A stretch of DNA of 64,000 nt. Source: Sambucus nigra. Lineage: Eukaryota; Streptophyta; Magnoliopsida; Dipsacales; Adoxaceae. Position numbers and translations under genes: made by a program. Shown here piece by piece: positions 1 to 10,878 of the stretch (position 1 is the stretch's first letter; every line of letters begins with the position of its first letter). Below the pieces are notes generated by a model. The model saw nothing but the letters and a program-made list of their open reading frames with translations, was not told the origin of the DNA and searched no databases. Location: the NCBI GenBank assembly GCA_949130495.1, contig OX422208.1, positions 642,528,023 to 642,592,022 of the forward strand, given 5' to 3'.

Positions 1-599
1 ATGAACTTTAATGCACTTTCTACAATGTTTTCACACCTCGGGCTCTGACCCGTTTATATTTTTCTCTTGCTATATATATATTTATATTGTATTATTTTAG
101 GTGTTCCTCCGCAAGGACGCCATTGATGTTATCCATCCAGTGTTTTCGTGGAGCTGTGGCAGTAGCGGATTGTTGCGGGATTTTGATATAGTCATCTCCT
201 ATCATTTGTGTATCTAGATTAGGATTCAGTTTGTATATCGGGTTTACACCCAAGAGTTATAGTTGTAGAACTTTTATATTTCTTTCTAAGATTAATATAT
301 TATCAGTGACCCGACAGCATATTCGGATATTTCCTTTTTGTAATTTTGGTTGTACTCTTGCACTCTTCTCTTTTATATGGCATGTGTGTGTTCTTTATCA
401 TGTTCAGTAGTTGTTATATTGTTGGTTGGTTATTGCATTGTATGTTTAAAAAAAAAATTGGCACCCTCTTTTTGTTGTAATGGGTAGTTAGCCGTGTTTT
501 TTTAGTATCATCAGTAGATGATGAGAATGGTCCACTTGAGATTCCTGATTATTTTAGTATAGGGTTGGCCACCCGTTATTATTTTAAGCGGGGTGTCAT
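1..599 (+). mobile_element. 3' part of a Tekay-like LTR, cut by window start
   Basis: This matches by eye the last ~560 bp of both LTRs of the element at 32659-42059. Shared landmarks are the 'gggctctgacccgtttatatt' tract, a gene-like splice segment 'ggtgttcctccgcaaggacgcc', the 'cccaagagttatag' block, the 'acccgacag' block and the terminal 'ttggccacccg...aagcggggtgtca'. The end reads GTCATA instead of GTCACA. No primer-binding site follows, so it is a 3' LTR or a solo LTR. The body lies outside the window. Confidence 0.8.
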
Positions 600-2436
600 A
601 GTATAAAACAAAGGCTACAGCTTTGAAAAACAACACATAAAAATTCAATCTCTCTCACTTTCTCTGCAAAAAATTATTTGCCTATTTTTTTGCAATAAAT
701 TTTGTATTCGTTATTTATTTGGAGTGCTGGAGTATCCCGAGAGTTCCAAGATTTAACTTTAAGTTGGTGTTTAAGTCTGATAGTTGAATCATGGGAGGTA
801 TTTTCTCATGAGGCCGACAGTTACAGATATTAGTGGGCAATTTCACATTCAAGACTTTGTGTTAAATATAAACCACGATCGATAAGTTCTTCCAATTTTA
901 TCTATTTTGTAGTTTGGATTTTTTCATATATATTCTGCAATTACTTTTTCCAACTTAAACATGGGGATATAATAACATAATATTATGAACTTTCAAAAAT
1001 ATTTGTCTCTTTAAGATAAATACATTAGATTTAGAGTTTATAAGACAATGACAGGTATCTAGTGTGTTTCACCTCAATCTCATGAGGTGAAACCTAATTG
1101 CTCACTAATACATGCATCATAATTTTCTCCCACCCAATAGAGAATATTAGTTTTCATTTTCAGATCATGCTTCATAATTGGTTTTAGTGGTTTAATATTT
1201 CTTTAATTTTATAGAGAAAACTCACCATGTGGTGGTTGTGATTTAAAACATTAAAGAAGAAATATAATGGCATCCCAGGAAGCATATTGCCTGGAGGAAC
1301 TCTATGTTTTTGGAGTTGACCGGTGGTTGGATACAATCACTTAAGATGAATTATATATACTTGTGAACTTATTTAGCCTATTATTACTTGGGATGGTTAG
1401 TCGTTGAAGGAATTGGAGTTTGGTGTATATTTTGTGACTTTTATAGTGTTATGCCGACCTGAAAGCCATTTTCCAGCAAATATCATATCATACTTTTATT
1501 TCTCTTTGTTGTGGCATTTGATTAAACATTACACCTACACGAAAAAATTAATAGAAAAATTACCCGTTCCCAACAAAAATTAACATTATAACGTCACAAA
1601 TAATATAAAATAAATTAAAAACTCATAACCCCACCTAAATAATTTTGCATACTTAATCATTTGTTCTAATAAATTCTTGTTGTGGTAAAGATGGAAATTA
1701 CTATTTATATTGGAACTTCAAATTCTTTAAAACACGAAATCATAATTACTTACATAAAAGAGAAATTTAAACTCAATTTTGGAGACAATATTACACTACC
1801 AAACATTTACTATGCGTGCCAAAATACCGTTCAGCTCCTAAATAGAAAAAAAGGTAAATAAAATATAATGAAAATGTAATTGGAAAAATTGAATAAAAAG
1901 ATTGTTCACTTAACCAAGTTTGGTAAACAAAGGGTTTCATCGTCCTAATTACCATAGATAACTATGTCTATACTTCCTGTTGACTTTCGTAAGAATGAAT
2001 ATTAATAACTTGTAACAACAATGAACATGTCAGAAAATAGTATGTCATTAGAGAAGAACCAATGATTACATGTTGTCAACAAAGAGAATTCGTAATGGTA
2101 AATCGTGTTTTAACAGGAGATAATTGTTATCCAAATGTTTCATAGGAGGTTTTTTCCCTACCAAAAAAAGAATAGAATGTCAGATTGATTAAAAATTGTG
2201 CATGTGGAAGAAGAAGAAGAAGAGATGAATTTTGTTTTTAAGTAATGCTTGGCAGTAGTAATGGGGAATATAAAGTGGGAGGTCATTTGTAGTGGATCTT
2301 TTCATATATATATATATAGTTGGGGAAGGGGAATAGTTTTTGTCATTTGAGAGAAAAGATGTTTAGAATTAATTCCTCTAAAAAAGTTTAAGATGGGATG
2401 ATGCTTTTTTATATAAATCCCTCAATAATGTTTAAA
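600..2436. other. Unclassified AT-rich DNA
   Basis: No supported gene. The first ~400 bp, with a pyrimidine-rich 'tctctctcactttctctgc' tract followed by a GC-richer stretch, looks like an LTR or retroelement leader remnant, but no terminus or reading frame could be fixed. There is a 10-bp perfect inverted repeat at 1067-1076 and 1083-1092 and a short (TA)n run near 2305. The rest is featureless. Confidence 0.5.
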
Positions 2437-2445
2437 TTATCTAAT
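2437..2445. repeat. 9-bp target site duplication of the MULE, left copy
   Basis: TTATCTAAT, identical to 44128-44136. The two copies are 41.7 kb apart in the present sequence. Confidence 0.85.
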
Positions 2446-3281
2446 GAGTTATGATACGTGTGCCCTAAGGGCACATGTTATTAGCTAAAATTGGAAATTC
2501 TAGAATATAAAAAAATTACACCTTTCTCGGTTCACCCATGCTTGAAAATGAAAGAGCATAGCAATGAATGCCGATCATTTTCTCACTCCTGAGTAACTCC
2601 CATTAGGCGCCAAATTTATTTCCATTCTCATGTGTTCTTTTAACTTTTTATGTGTTTAATAATAGATACATTATTTATTTTTTTGTGTATGTTATATCCA
2701 ATATTTTTCATGTTGTTTTTTGGGATTTTATCTTAAACGTGGTGAATTATATATTGTTAAGCGTGCTTTGTTATTTATATTTTATTTTTTAGAGTCATTT
2801 TTATTTGTGGGAATTAAGAGACAAGTAAATGTTAATAGGATAATAACAATGGCACTGAGCCAATATGTAAAATATTATCACAGTGTGATTTGGTCCATAA
2901 AAAATAGATTTTTGACTTAATTTCCGAGATAATGTCATATTTTGACTTTAACTTGAAAAATAAGAAATGACACCCTAGAACTGGATGGCGTCAATCCTTC
3001 ATTAAAAAATCACCATAAATTGAACTTAACATTACTTTCTGCTATATTTTGGACAAAAACACTCCATTTCTTCCACGGGAATATGCCAAAATACAACATG
3101 ATTACAGGGGTTAAGTTACAAAAGTCATTATTTAAAAAAATTTAAATTTTTTTTAATTCTAATTATAACTATTTTCAACTGTTATTTTAAAAAAAATTAC
3201 ATGTTTTTCTGGAAAAAATACTTTAACTTTTTTTTTAAATGTGCGTATTTTTTTTACCCAAGTTTGGTTTAAAATGAATAT
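2446..3281. mobile_element. Left half of the MULE
   Basis: This runs from the left inverted terminus to the Copia-A insertion point. It is AT-rich, with poly-A and poly-T tracts. A 66-codon frame at 2720-2920 has no recognisable motif and I treat it as chance. Confidence 0.7.
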
Positions 3282-3460
3282 TGTTATAAAATGTGTGTTA
3301 GCTGGTTGTCCACTAGTATGTCACAATTATTAAAGGGTTTATTGGGATACTTTATTTTGTACTATAAATATGGATCACTCCCCTTGAGGAATCACATATT
3401 AATGAAATAAAGAAACTCACTCCTTCTAAATTCTCTCTGTGTCCCTTTTGTTTTACAACA
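3282..3460 (+). repeat. Copia-A 5' LTR
   Basis: 179 bp, TGTT...AACA. It contains the TATA-like 'actataaata' and the conserved 'aaagaaactcactcc' block also seen in the 3' LTR. Confidence 0.9.
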
Positions 3461-3462
3461 AG

Positions 3463-3474
3463 TTATCAGCACGA
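3463..3474 (+). promoter_or_regulatory. Copia-A primer-binding site
   Basis: TTATCAGCACGA starts 2 nt after the LTR. This is the sequence commonly found here in plant Copia elements. It differs from the TGGTATCAGAGC site of the other Copia elements in the window. Confidence 0.6.
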
Positions 3475-3797
3475 GTGAGCTGTCACGTAACTCTAGCAAA
3501 TCAAACCATTGAGATCAAATCTCCAAGAATTTTTTTGGACTGATCTTTTACAATTTACTTTCGGAATTTCAAACGCCATTCTGATTGTCAATAATCTCAC
3601 GAACCTCTATGTCGAGATTTTGTTAGTTAAAAACTCAGTCGATCTAGTTCAACAAGAGATACATAATTTGAGAGTTAAATTTTCTACACCCATGACTATA
3701 TATAAATGGGTATGTAAATAATTATTTAATTATTTAAAGTATGTATAATTGTTATTCTTGTTTATATTACTATATTAGTGGTTCCTTTATACAAAAG

Positions 3798-3832
<35 letters not shown>

Positions 3833-4104
3833 GGTCAATTTTTTTCCATAGACTAAGAGCACATTAAAATTAATTTGCGCATCTGATTACATATTTTAAT
3901 ATGTTATTATTTTGTAGAACTTTGTCTCGACTTTGATGTTTCAAAAATCAAAAGACAAAAATCTTTATTAGTGCCCTATTCATGATGAAATTTGAAGAAA
4001 TATTTCTTTAGTGCTTTTTGTGATGTAAACCAAAGTAAGCATTTTTTTAGTTCAAACATTGCATATTCATGAATCTAATGTTTTTTTACAAGTTACAAGA
4101 AAAT

Positions 4105-5560
4105 TAAAATTTGGAACCAGAAGTTCTATATTTTATTATTAGGACCCAAAGTTCCTAGTTGTCATTCAATGTTGGGACTCGTAGTTCCCGTATATCTATT
4201 TTTATTTGGGGCCCAAAGTTTCAATATCATTATTTTAATTTGGGACCAAAATTTCCAAGTTATTTAAAATTGGGGCAAAAAGTTTTCAATCAATATTTAA
4301 TATTTGAACCCGATGTTACAATAAAATATAATTTAAATCAAAACGTGAAGTTTTGATTATTTTCATAATAAGGTTAAGGACATTATATGTTCCATAATGA
4401 TTATTTATAGTTTGGACCTGCAGTTCCAAATTTTTTCCGTTATCAAACTTGAAATTTGAATATAATTGGGGAGAGCGTTTAAAATTGCAAAATATTTAAT
4501 GTTGTGATATGAAGTTGTCCTTATTATGTACAATTGAGATCTAAAGTTTTTCAATAATTATTCAAATATAAAAATTTAATTTTTCCATTAAAATTTTGGG
4601 ACGTGTAGTATCTAAGTTATTTGTGCCTAAAATGTTAAAGAAAATATATCACAATCAAACTTGGAGTTTTGATTGTCTAATTGATAGTGTACAGACAAAG
4701 AGTCTCCCAATTATATTTTTGAAATGAAGATTTATTATCATTATTGTGACCAGAAGTTCACAAATTATTATTTATAATTGGAATATATATTTTTTTAAAT
4801 TAATTTTAAAAATATGATCCATGAAGTTTTCATCATATTTAAAATTATTTGGATTTCAAAATCCAACAAAAAATACCATCATTCTAAACTTGAAGTTTTG
4901 ATTATTCACGGGGTATGAATTTTGAATGTTCTTAAATAATCATATATAATTTGTACTTGAAACTCCAAATATATTATTTTTGTTGGGATTAGTTTCATAA
5001 TAAATTTGATATTTAAAGATATATTTTTAACTTCTTGACTTTGTATTTTCTTTATTAAATATAATACTTTTTAGATACTCTACTAATGTTGAAAGGTTCC
5101 TTTAACTATCTTATTAATGATTTCACCATTAAACTTTTGTCTCTTGACCTTCCGCTTCTTTTGAGTTTTAAAATTTTATTTTAATAGTATTTAACTTAAA
5201 CTCTTTTTCACATTTAATTCATTTACTATACATTGGAGTCTTGGGAATGTGTGTAGAATGTTAAAAATTAAGCACATCATTTTTTTTAATAAAGAGATTG
5301 GTTTATTATTGTTCAGAGTTAATAAAAATATTTGGTACTTATTTGGAAGATTCTCTATCATTTTTATCCCTAATCAAACCTGAAGGTTTGATATAAAAGG
5401 ATAAAGAATTTTATGAAATTAATAATATTGAACCTGATGTTCCATAATTTTAGGCCTAGTCCGAAATTTTGGCATAATCTAAAGGTCTTTTTTCCCTAGT
5501 TATATATTAGAAACCTAAAGTTTCTTATTTTCAAGCTTAAAGTCTCTAACCTATGATAAG
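4105..5560. repeat. Dispersed 'GGACC-tga-AGTTCC' motif array
   Basis: Variants of a 14- to 16-bp motif recur, for example near 4113, 4142, 4172, 4209, 4243, 4272, 4306, 4413, 4748 and 5429. Weaker copies lie at 6082, 6144, 6320 and 6410. Many halves are inverted (GGAAC...GTTCC; AACTTGAAGTT), so each unit is close to a hairpin. Spacing is irregular and the intervening DNA is AT-rich. Confidence 0.55.
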
Positions 5561-6618
5561 AATATGAAATTTTAATTCATCGATTATGAATTAATAGTTC
5601 TCTACTTTAATTGTTCAAATTTTCCTCCTTTAAATATACATCCGAATTTGATATACATATAATTAAGTTTTTTTGTGCTTAAATCATAATGATTAAATAG
5701 TGATTTGTGATGATACCAAGTTATCAAAATGCATGATTTTTAAACATATATATCTTCGAATTATTTTTCATAAATGATCTATATCCTGAAATATGAAATT
5801 ATTTTTAGATTATTTAGTATCGAATGATTCATTGTTACCAAAATTAAAGTTTTTGTTACCCATCACATTCTTTGAATATCTAATAATGATTTAATATGAG
5901 AATTTTTAAAATATACTTGTATTGTTTAAGTTTGGTCACCATACTCTCGACCAAAATATATATTAATATATTTGGACCGACACACACTTTACAATCTATA
6001 TTGAATATTGTAATTAACAATTTTGGATTGTCATTATATATTGACATTTGTCTGGCAACTAATGAACAACTCACATTATTCTGAAAACCAAAAGTTTTTT
6101 AGACCCATTATGTAATATGGTAAAATTTTCAACCATTGTTGAACCTAAGGCTCTAGAAGAGCCTATGTAATATTGTTATATGGTACCCGGCCATTCATAT
6201 GCGATGAGTTATATTAAAGAAACTCCTGAAGATATTCGTTTTGTTTTATGGGAATAAGAATACATGGGTACCATATTAATAAATAATGAAAATTAACATC
6301 GCATTACTTCTAGTGTTGGAATCTAGAAGTTTACACTAGTAAAATCTCGTTTTATTATTCACGGGGTTATACTGTATAATATTTATTACTATAAGAAATG
6401 CACTTTGCCGTGAGCTTGAAGCTCCATATTTATTGAATCATTGAGAAATGTAGTGTTTATTACATATTTTATAAAAAAAAATATTATTGATGAGACAATC
6501 TTCCCGTCATTAAGAGGAGGATAAAACATACCTAAAGTACATATTGTTCCTTAAGAACGGTCCATTCCAAAAGAACGATGATAAATATCATGAAATAATC
6601 TTAGTTTGTCTCATCTAA

Positions 6619-6780
6619 CACTACACCAAAAATGCTAATCTAGCACGTTTTGACAAGGATATTCCAGCACGATTTTAAACCGTGCCAGAATCTGGCGCGA
6701 TTTTAGCATAAACTGGCACAATTTAAAACAGTGTCAGATTCTGGCACGGTTTAAAGCCTTGCCAAATATGGATACACTTC
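6619..6780. repeat. CACTA left subterminal repeat region
   Basis: At least five copies of a unit like TCTGGCACGGTTTAAA, with variants (GGCGCGATTTTA, GGCACAATTTAAA), in both orientations just inside the CACTA terminus. Confidence 0.8.
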
Positions 6781-6838
6781 ATTAAAAAACTGACATCCCA
6801 AAATTTCAAGAGCCCAAATATTTCTAAGCTAAGTCTAT

Positions 6839-7081
6839 TTGGCACTGCTTTCTCTCTCTCTCCCTCTAAGCAACTCGGCGCTTCATTCTATCTCTCTCTC
6901 TCCCTCTATGCTACCCAAAGCTCCCTCTACTCTACCCGACACTTCATTATCTCTCTCCCCAGTTGCCTCCTGGTGCTTCATCGCTACCTCCCTGTGCTTC
7001 CATGATAGCGCTACCGCCAAGCGCTGTTGCCAAGCGCTTCCACGCCTCCAGTGTCTTATCACGAAATCTAACAACACACAG
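6839..7081 (+). other. CT-rich exon-like segment within the CACTA
   Basis: This is a pyrimidine-rich, GC-richer block unlike its surroundings. A frame starting at 6839 gives a Ser/Leu-rich peptide, and the block ends at CACACAG|GTATTT, a good plant 5' splice donor. It could be a captured leader plus first exon placed upstream of the F-box-like fragment at 7373-7708. The peptide has no recognisable family. Inference only. Confidence 0.35.
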
Positions 7082-7372
7082 GTATTTCAATATCTTGTAT
7101 TTCTGGGGACAATTATTTTTTTAAAGATATTTTAGGACATGTATAATCATATATATTAGTTTTGTCTTTCGGATTTGTTAGCCATTACTTCATTTTACAA
7201 CACATCCAAATGTGTCAAAATAAAATCAATAAGTATGTAGATTTTTCACCCAACATACTTGATGTGAGATTGCTAACCATCAAACATGACAAATGGTGTG
7301 TTATGTAATCCTCTTTGTATGTTTGATTTGGATTTTATTGAATGTACAAATCTTAAGGGGTAGTTTTATTTT
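7082..7372. other. Intron-like AT-rich DNA within the CACTA
   Basis: This lies between the splice-donor-like end at 7081 and the F-box-like fragment. It has no coding signal and could be a captured intron. Confidence 0.3.
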
Positions 7373-7708
7373 ATGTGTGAGTTTTTAATGAACAGTGGGT
7401 ATTTTGTGGAGATGGATGTAAACATAGGGAAATTGGTGTTTTGCAATCTCAAAATAAACACGTGCAGGGTGATCCCGATCGCGATTGTGAAGTACACCTA
7501 TTACCATGTTGTGAAAGGACTGATTTTGAGAATGATAATGGGGATATTGTTGTCATAGAGGTAAATAGAAGGAGCTTAATTGTCTTTAATCTCGAAACAA
7601 AAACATTTAGAGTGGTGGATAAAATACGACTAGTGCCAATCTTGGTTATAATGTACCTCATGTCGTATATGTATGTGGAGAGCCTAATTTCTGTCCAAGG
7701 TTTGTAAT
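7373..7708 (+). pseudogene. F-box-associated (FBA) domain fragment captured in the CACTA
   Basis: Two overlapping frames, offset by a frameshift near 7440-7500, give pieces that look like the C-terminal half of a plant F-box/FBA protein. The first frame has GKLVFCNLKINTCRVIPI, like the 'W-N-P-x-T-x-x-x-R-x-L-P' class of repeat. The second has SLIVFNLETKTFRVVD and then YVESLISVQGL before the stop, like the usual 'YVESLVS' end of these proteins. F-box proteins select substrates for SCF ubiquitin ligases. This copy has no F-box and is frameshifted, so it cannot be functional. It is probably a host-gene fragment picked up by the transposon. A chance match is possible because the recognised blocks are short. 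Confidence 0.45.
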
Positions 7709-7885
7709 GAGAGAACAATGCAAGAGAAATTGATGTTTTAATTCGCTTAATCTTTATTAGTATGTTGAATTATATTATTTAACATGTCTATTCTAATATT
7801 TAATTCTATTACATTTATAAATTTTTAATTGAACTTTTGTTTCTTGATGGTTTACTATTTATATTAATTCTAGTTTGATATATAT

Positions 7886-8310
7886 CAAGGTTCTAAAAAA
7901 CGCGGGGCGTGATCGAGGCGTGGAGGCCAAGCCTTAAGCCTTAGAAGCCTAGGCGGGCCTTGGCGTAAAAAGGCGTGAAAAGGCGTTTAGGTCTTTTTAA
8001 TATATTTTAATATTTTTTAACCATAACAAGGCTATTAAAATACTAAAATTGTACATATCATAAAAATATGTCTGAATATTTGCAAATAAAAATACTATTT
8101 GATTATTTTGAATGAGATAATGGTCCGATTTGCAAAAAGATCTTTAAAAGGCGATATCGATTCACTAAAGAATTGTTGTTTTTAGAGAAAACGTACGCCT
8201 TAAGGGTTTTACCAAGCATAAGGCGTCAAAATCTTAAGGCGGGGCGTTTCTCCCAAGCCTTAAGCCTAGGCGTGCCTAGGCGGAGCTTAGGCGGGTTTTT
8301 TAGAACAGTG
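7886..8310. mobile_element. hAT-type MITE (425 bp)
   Basis: Terminal inverted repeats CAAGGTTCTAAAAAAC and, read inverted at the other end, CACTGTTCTAAAAAAC match at 14 of 16 positions. A perfect 8-bp duplication ATATATAT flanks the element (7878-7885 and 8311-8318), as for hAT transposons. Just inside each end is a GC-rich zone full of AGGCG and CCTAGGCG motifs, a known subterminal arrangement in this MITE class; the middle is AT-rich and non-coding. The TSD is low-complexity, so the termini carry most of the evidence. Confidence 0.8.
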
Positions 8311-8469
8311 ATATATATAAAAAGAGTGTAAGTTTTGGTTATCTGGTCTCATTTTGTTTTCGATGTTACTTGAGGCCGAGGGTATACTAAGTATACTTGT
8401 TATCATGCGATCTTTGGTAGAAGGGTCAGCCATAGGCGAACTTCAAACATTGCGCCCTTTATATTTACT

Positions 8470-8489
8470 CCCCCCCCCCCCCCCCCCCC
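8470..8489. repeat. Poly-C tract (20 nt)
   Basis: An uninterrupted run of C between the hAT MITE and the 168-bp array. Confidence 0.9.
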
Positions 8490-8586
8490 ATAATTATTAG
8501 ATAAAACCCATATAAAAAGTGAATTAAAAATATTAAATTCTAAAGCTACAATTATGGTGAAACTATGCTTCCTCTACAATTATGGG

Positions 8587-9347
8587 CTTAAAAACAAACC
8601 GTTAAAGGGTGAAAACCTAAATCAGCCTCCAAACGACCCCGTAAGAGGTACTAACACATCGCACGGAACCAATGTAACTCGTAGGAACTGACCGCGTAGT
8701 CAGGGGTCTTTCGGTTTGAGAATATGACAATAATTTGAAAATATCTAGATTATTCTTAAAAACAAGTTGTTAAAGGGTGAAAACCCAAACTAGCCCCCAA
8801 ACAACCCCGTAAGAGGCATGAACACATCGTACGAGACCAATGTCTCTCGTAGTAAATAACCGGGTAGTCGCGGGTCTCACGATTTGAAAATATGACGATA
8901 ATTTGAAAATATCTAGATTGGGCTTAAAAACAAGCCGTTAAAGGGTGAAAACCTAAATCAGCCCCCAAACGACCCCGTAAAAGGCACTAGCACATCGCAC
9001 GAGACCAATGTAAATTGTAGGAACTTACCGCGTAGTCATGGGTCTCCCGATTTGAGAATACGACAATAATTTGAAAATATCTAGATTACGCTTAAAAATA
9101 AGCCATTAAAGGGTGATAACCCAAACCAACCCCCAAACGGCCCCATAAGAGGCATGAACACATTGCACGGGATAATGTAACTCGTAGGAGATAACCGCGT
9201 AGTAAGGGATCTCCCGGTTTTGAGAATATGATAATAATTTGAAAATATCTAGATTGGACTTAAAAACAAGCCGTTAAAGGGCGAAAACCTAAATCAGCCT
9301 CCAAACGACCCCGTAAGAGGCACTAACACATCGCACCAGACCAATGT
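8587..9347. repeat. 168-bp tandem repeat array, left part (about 4.5 copies)
   Basis: The landmark CTTAAAAA recurs at 8587, 8755, 8923, 9091 and 9259, exactly 168 bp apart each time. Each unit contains 'aaagggtgaaaaccyaaa', 'cgaccccgtaagaggca', 'accaatgtaactcgtagga' and 'tgaaaatatctagatt'. Copies differ by scattered substitutions. The last unit is cut after AATGT by the Copia composite and resumes at 30715. Confidence 0.92.
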
Positions 9348-9738
9348 TGTAAGCTCTGATACCAATTTGAAAAATGTGACTGAGTGATAATTGATTAAAT
9401 TCGTAAATTTATAAATTGGCACACTTATTTAAATAGAGTCTAATTTTAAACAAACTTAAATCATCCCCAAACCATTCAACTACGTGTGTGCATGTGTCAA
9501 TCCATAAATAAATAAAGCATGCGACACAAGTTTAAGGGAAAATCCCCGAAGGGAAAAACCAATTTATTTCTAGAACTCTGAAAAGTTTACATGACCATTG
9601 ATTACATACAATCTTGCTTTCGCCCATAAGATTAACGCACGATGTCTTCGATAAACTTCCAAAGCAACGGCTATAAACAAAATAACAATGGTTCACACGC
9701 AGCTATACCACTAGGACCGCAATTCTAGACATGCGGTT
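9348..9738 (-). mobile_element. Terminal segment of the composite, unlike its other LTRs
   Basis: This forms the lower end of the insertion, starting TG directly after AATGT. Read on the minus strand it ends ...TTTTTCA-AAT-TGGTATCAGAGCTTACA. A perfect initiator-Met PBS sequence (inverted at 9353-9364) therefore lies only 5 nt from the integration edge. It does not resemble the 2-kb LTRs at 13448 and 28709 beyond ~25 bp around the PBS. Homology to the SIRE-like gag starts only at about 9739. It may come from a different retroelement by template switching. Confidence 0.6.
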
Positions 9739-10310
9739 AGACATTGGTTAGTGTACTCTTCAGCGTTAAGTTTAACCATTAGACTTAGGTCTTCTAGTTT
9801 CTTAGTGAGATCTTTCACTATCTTCTCTAGTCTAGTGCTTTTCTTGAGAGTTTTGGCATATAGTGTGTGAACATCAGGGAGGTCTTCAGTGCCCGAATCA
9901 ATAAGTTTAGTGTGTGATGTGACCCCTAAGGATTCAATTCTTGAACTCACACACACATTGACATCGTCATTATCGTTTTCCCTTTGACTCACATACCCCG
10001 CTGTAGAACTAGTAATGTTCTTAGAAATTAAAGCATCTAAACCAGTAGCAGCATGATTCATAACAACAGAAGTAGATCTACTAGCATCATTATCATACTT
10101 AGGCACATGCATATCATAATTATAGATTATCTTAGCAAAGAAAGATATGCAAGGATCAAAAACATCAGATAACTCAGGTTCCTCATTATCAGAGTCACCT
10201 AAATCATCCCAAGTCTTGCAAATATTGGCCCTAGTGTGTTTATTGGTAGTGTTCAAGTTAACTCTACAGTCTTGTGCTATATGACCCAATTTTCCACATC
10301 TAAAACATTC
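9711..10310 (-). pseudogene. gag: Gag C-terminal part, lower copy (zinc knuckle and coiled coil)
   Basis: The minus-strand frame contains an intact CX2CX4HX4C knuckle (CFRCGKLGHIAQDC, about 10310-10268), an RNA-binding element of nucleocapsid, then an acidic region and a heptad-rich tail (KSTRLEKIVKDLTKKLEDL). The knuckle is in frame here, while the upper copy at 27660 has one extra A. After about 9739 the frame leaves the homology with the upper copy. Solo gag remnant, not functional. Confidence 0.75.
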
Positions 10311-10463
10311 AATATTCTTAAAGTCCTTGTAAGGTCTCGTATGAATGTCCTTGTGATGTTTGTCTTGACCTTTCCCATGAGGTTTGTGATTAGACTGAGT
10401 TGGATAATTTGGCTTACCTTATCTGGTTGCCATTTTATTTCTAAATTTCACAATTTTCTTAAA

Positions 10464-10878
10464 CTACTTTGACATCAAGGCAATCTGATTATCCAAACTA
10501 TCTATATCACATTCCTCATCAGAATCATTATTGGGAATGCTAAGCTCAGGTACTACCAATTTAGAGCAGAAACTCAAATTGGAGCTAGTCTGTTTCCTAT
10601 GGGACAGGGTTAATTGTTTCTTGAATTCTAGTTCCATTTCCACAGTTCTCAGTTTACTACTGAGTAATTCAGGAGTGAGATTTTGATCACTCATTTCCTC
10701 AATATCATATCTTTTGTTATTAAATTCCTGTGGTAATGACCTTAGAATTTTTGAGACAATTTCATTTATGTCATAAGTTATCCCATTAGAGTGTAATTTG
10801 GTCACAATGTCAGTTAATTTCATATAAAAGTCATCAAAAGATTCAGAGTCTAACATGATTAAAGAGTTATACTGCTGG
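10464..10878 (-). pseudogene. gag: Gag UBN2-type domain, lower copy
   Basis: This encodes the middle of a Copia gag, e.g. SESFDDFYMKLTDIVTKLHS and KILRSLPQEFNNKRYDIEE, blocks typical of the UBN2/capsid domain. The apparent start at 10892 is an artefact, since its first residues come from the solo LTR that interrupts gag at 10884. The equivalent in the upper copy is 27974-28246. A stop separates it from the knuckle frame. Confidence 0.8.

Larger units (their letters stand above)
3461..6618 (+). pseudogene. Copia-A leader, gag and start of pol, heavily decayed
   Basis: No frame of gag length survives. Near 6480-6530 a translated stretch FDETIFPSLRGG resembles the conserved block in the integrase C-terminal part of plant Copia polyproteins. 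Coding continues, degraded, on the other side of the CACTA from 31802. The stretch from about 4105 to 6430 carries more than 20 degenerate copies of a short motif like GGACCTGAAGTTCC, roughly every 30-60 bp. A (TA)n run lies at 3799-3829. Confidence 0.6.

Noticed and set aside
5880..6084. Complementary 62- to 64-codon frames on both strands
   Set aside because: Low-complexity AT-rich DNA in the decayed Copia-A body; no motif.
6839..7135. Secreted peptide gene with a signal peptide
   Set aside because: The Leu/Ser-rich start comes from CT-rich DNA, the frame crosses a good splice donor, and the locus is inside a transposon.
8587..9347. CRISPR-like array
   Set aside because: The spacing is regular, but the whole 168-bp unit repeats without unique spacers, and the sequence is plant DNA.
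9353..9364. tRNA gene at TGGTATCAGAGC sites
   Set aside because: These 12-bp sites are complements of a tRNA 3' end next to LTRs; no tRNA body is present.
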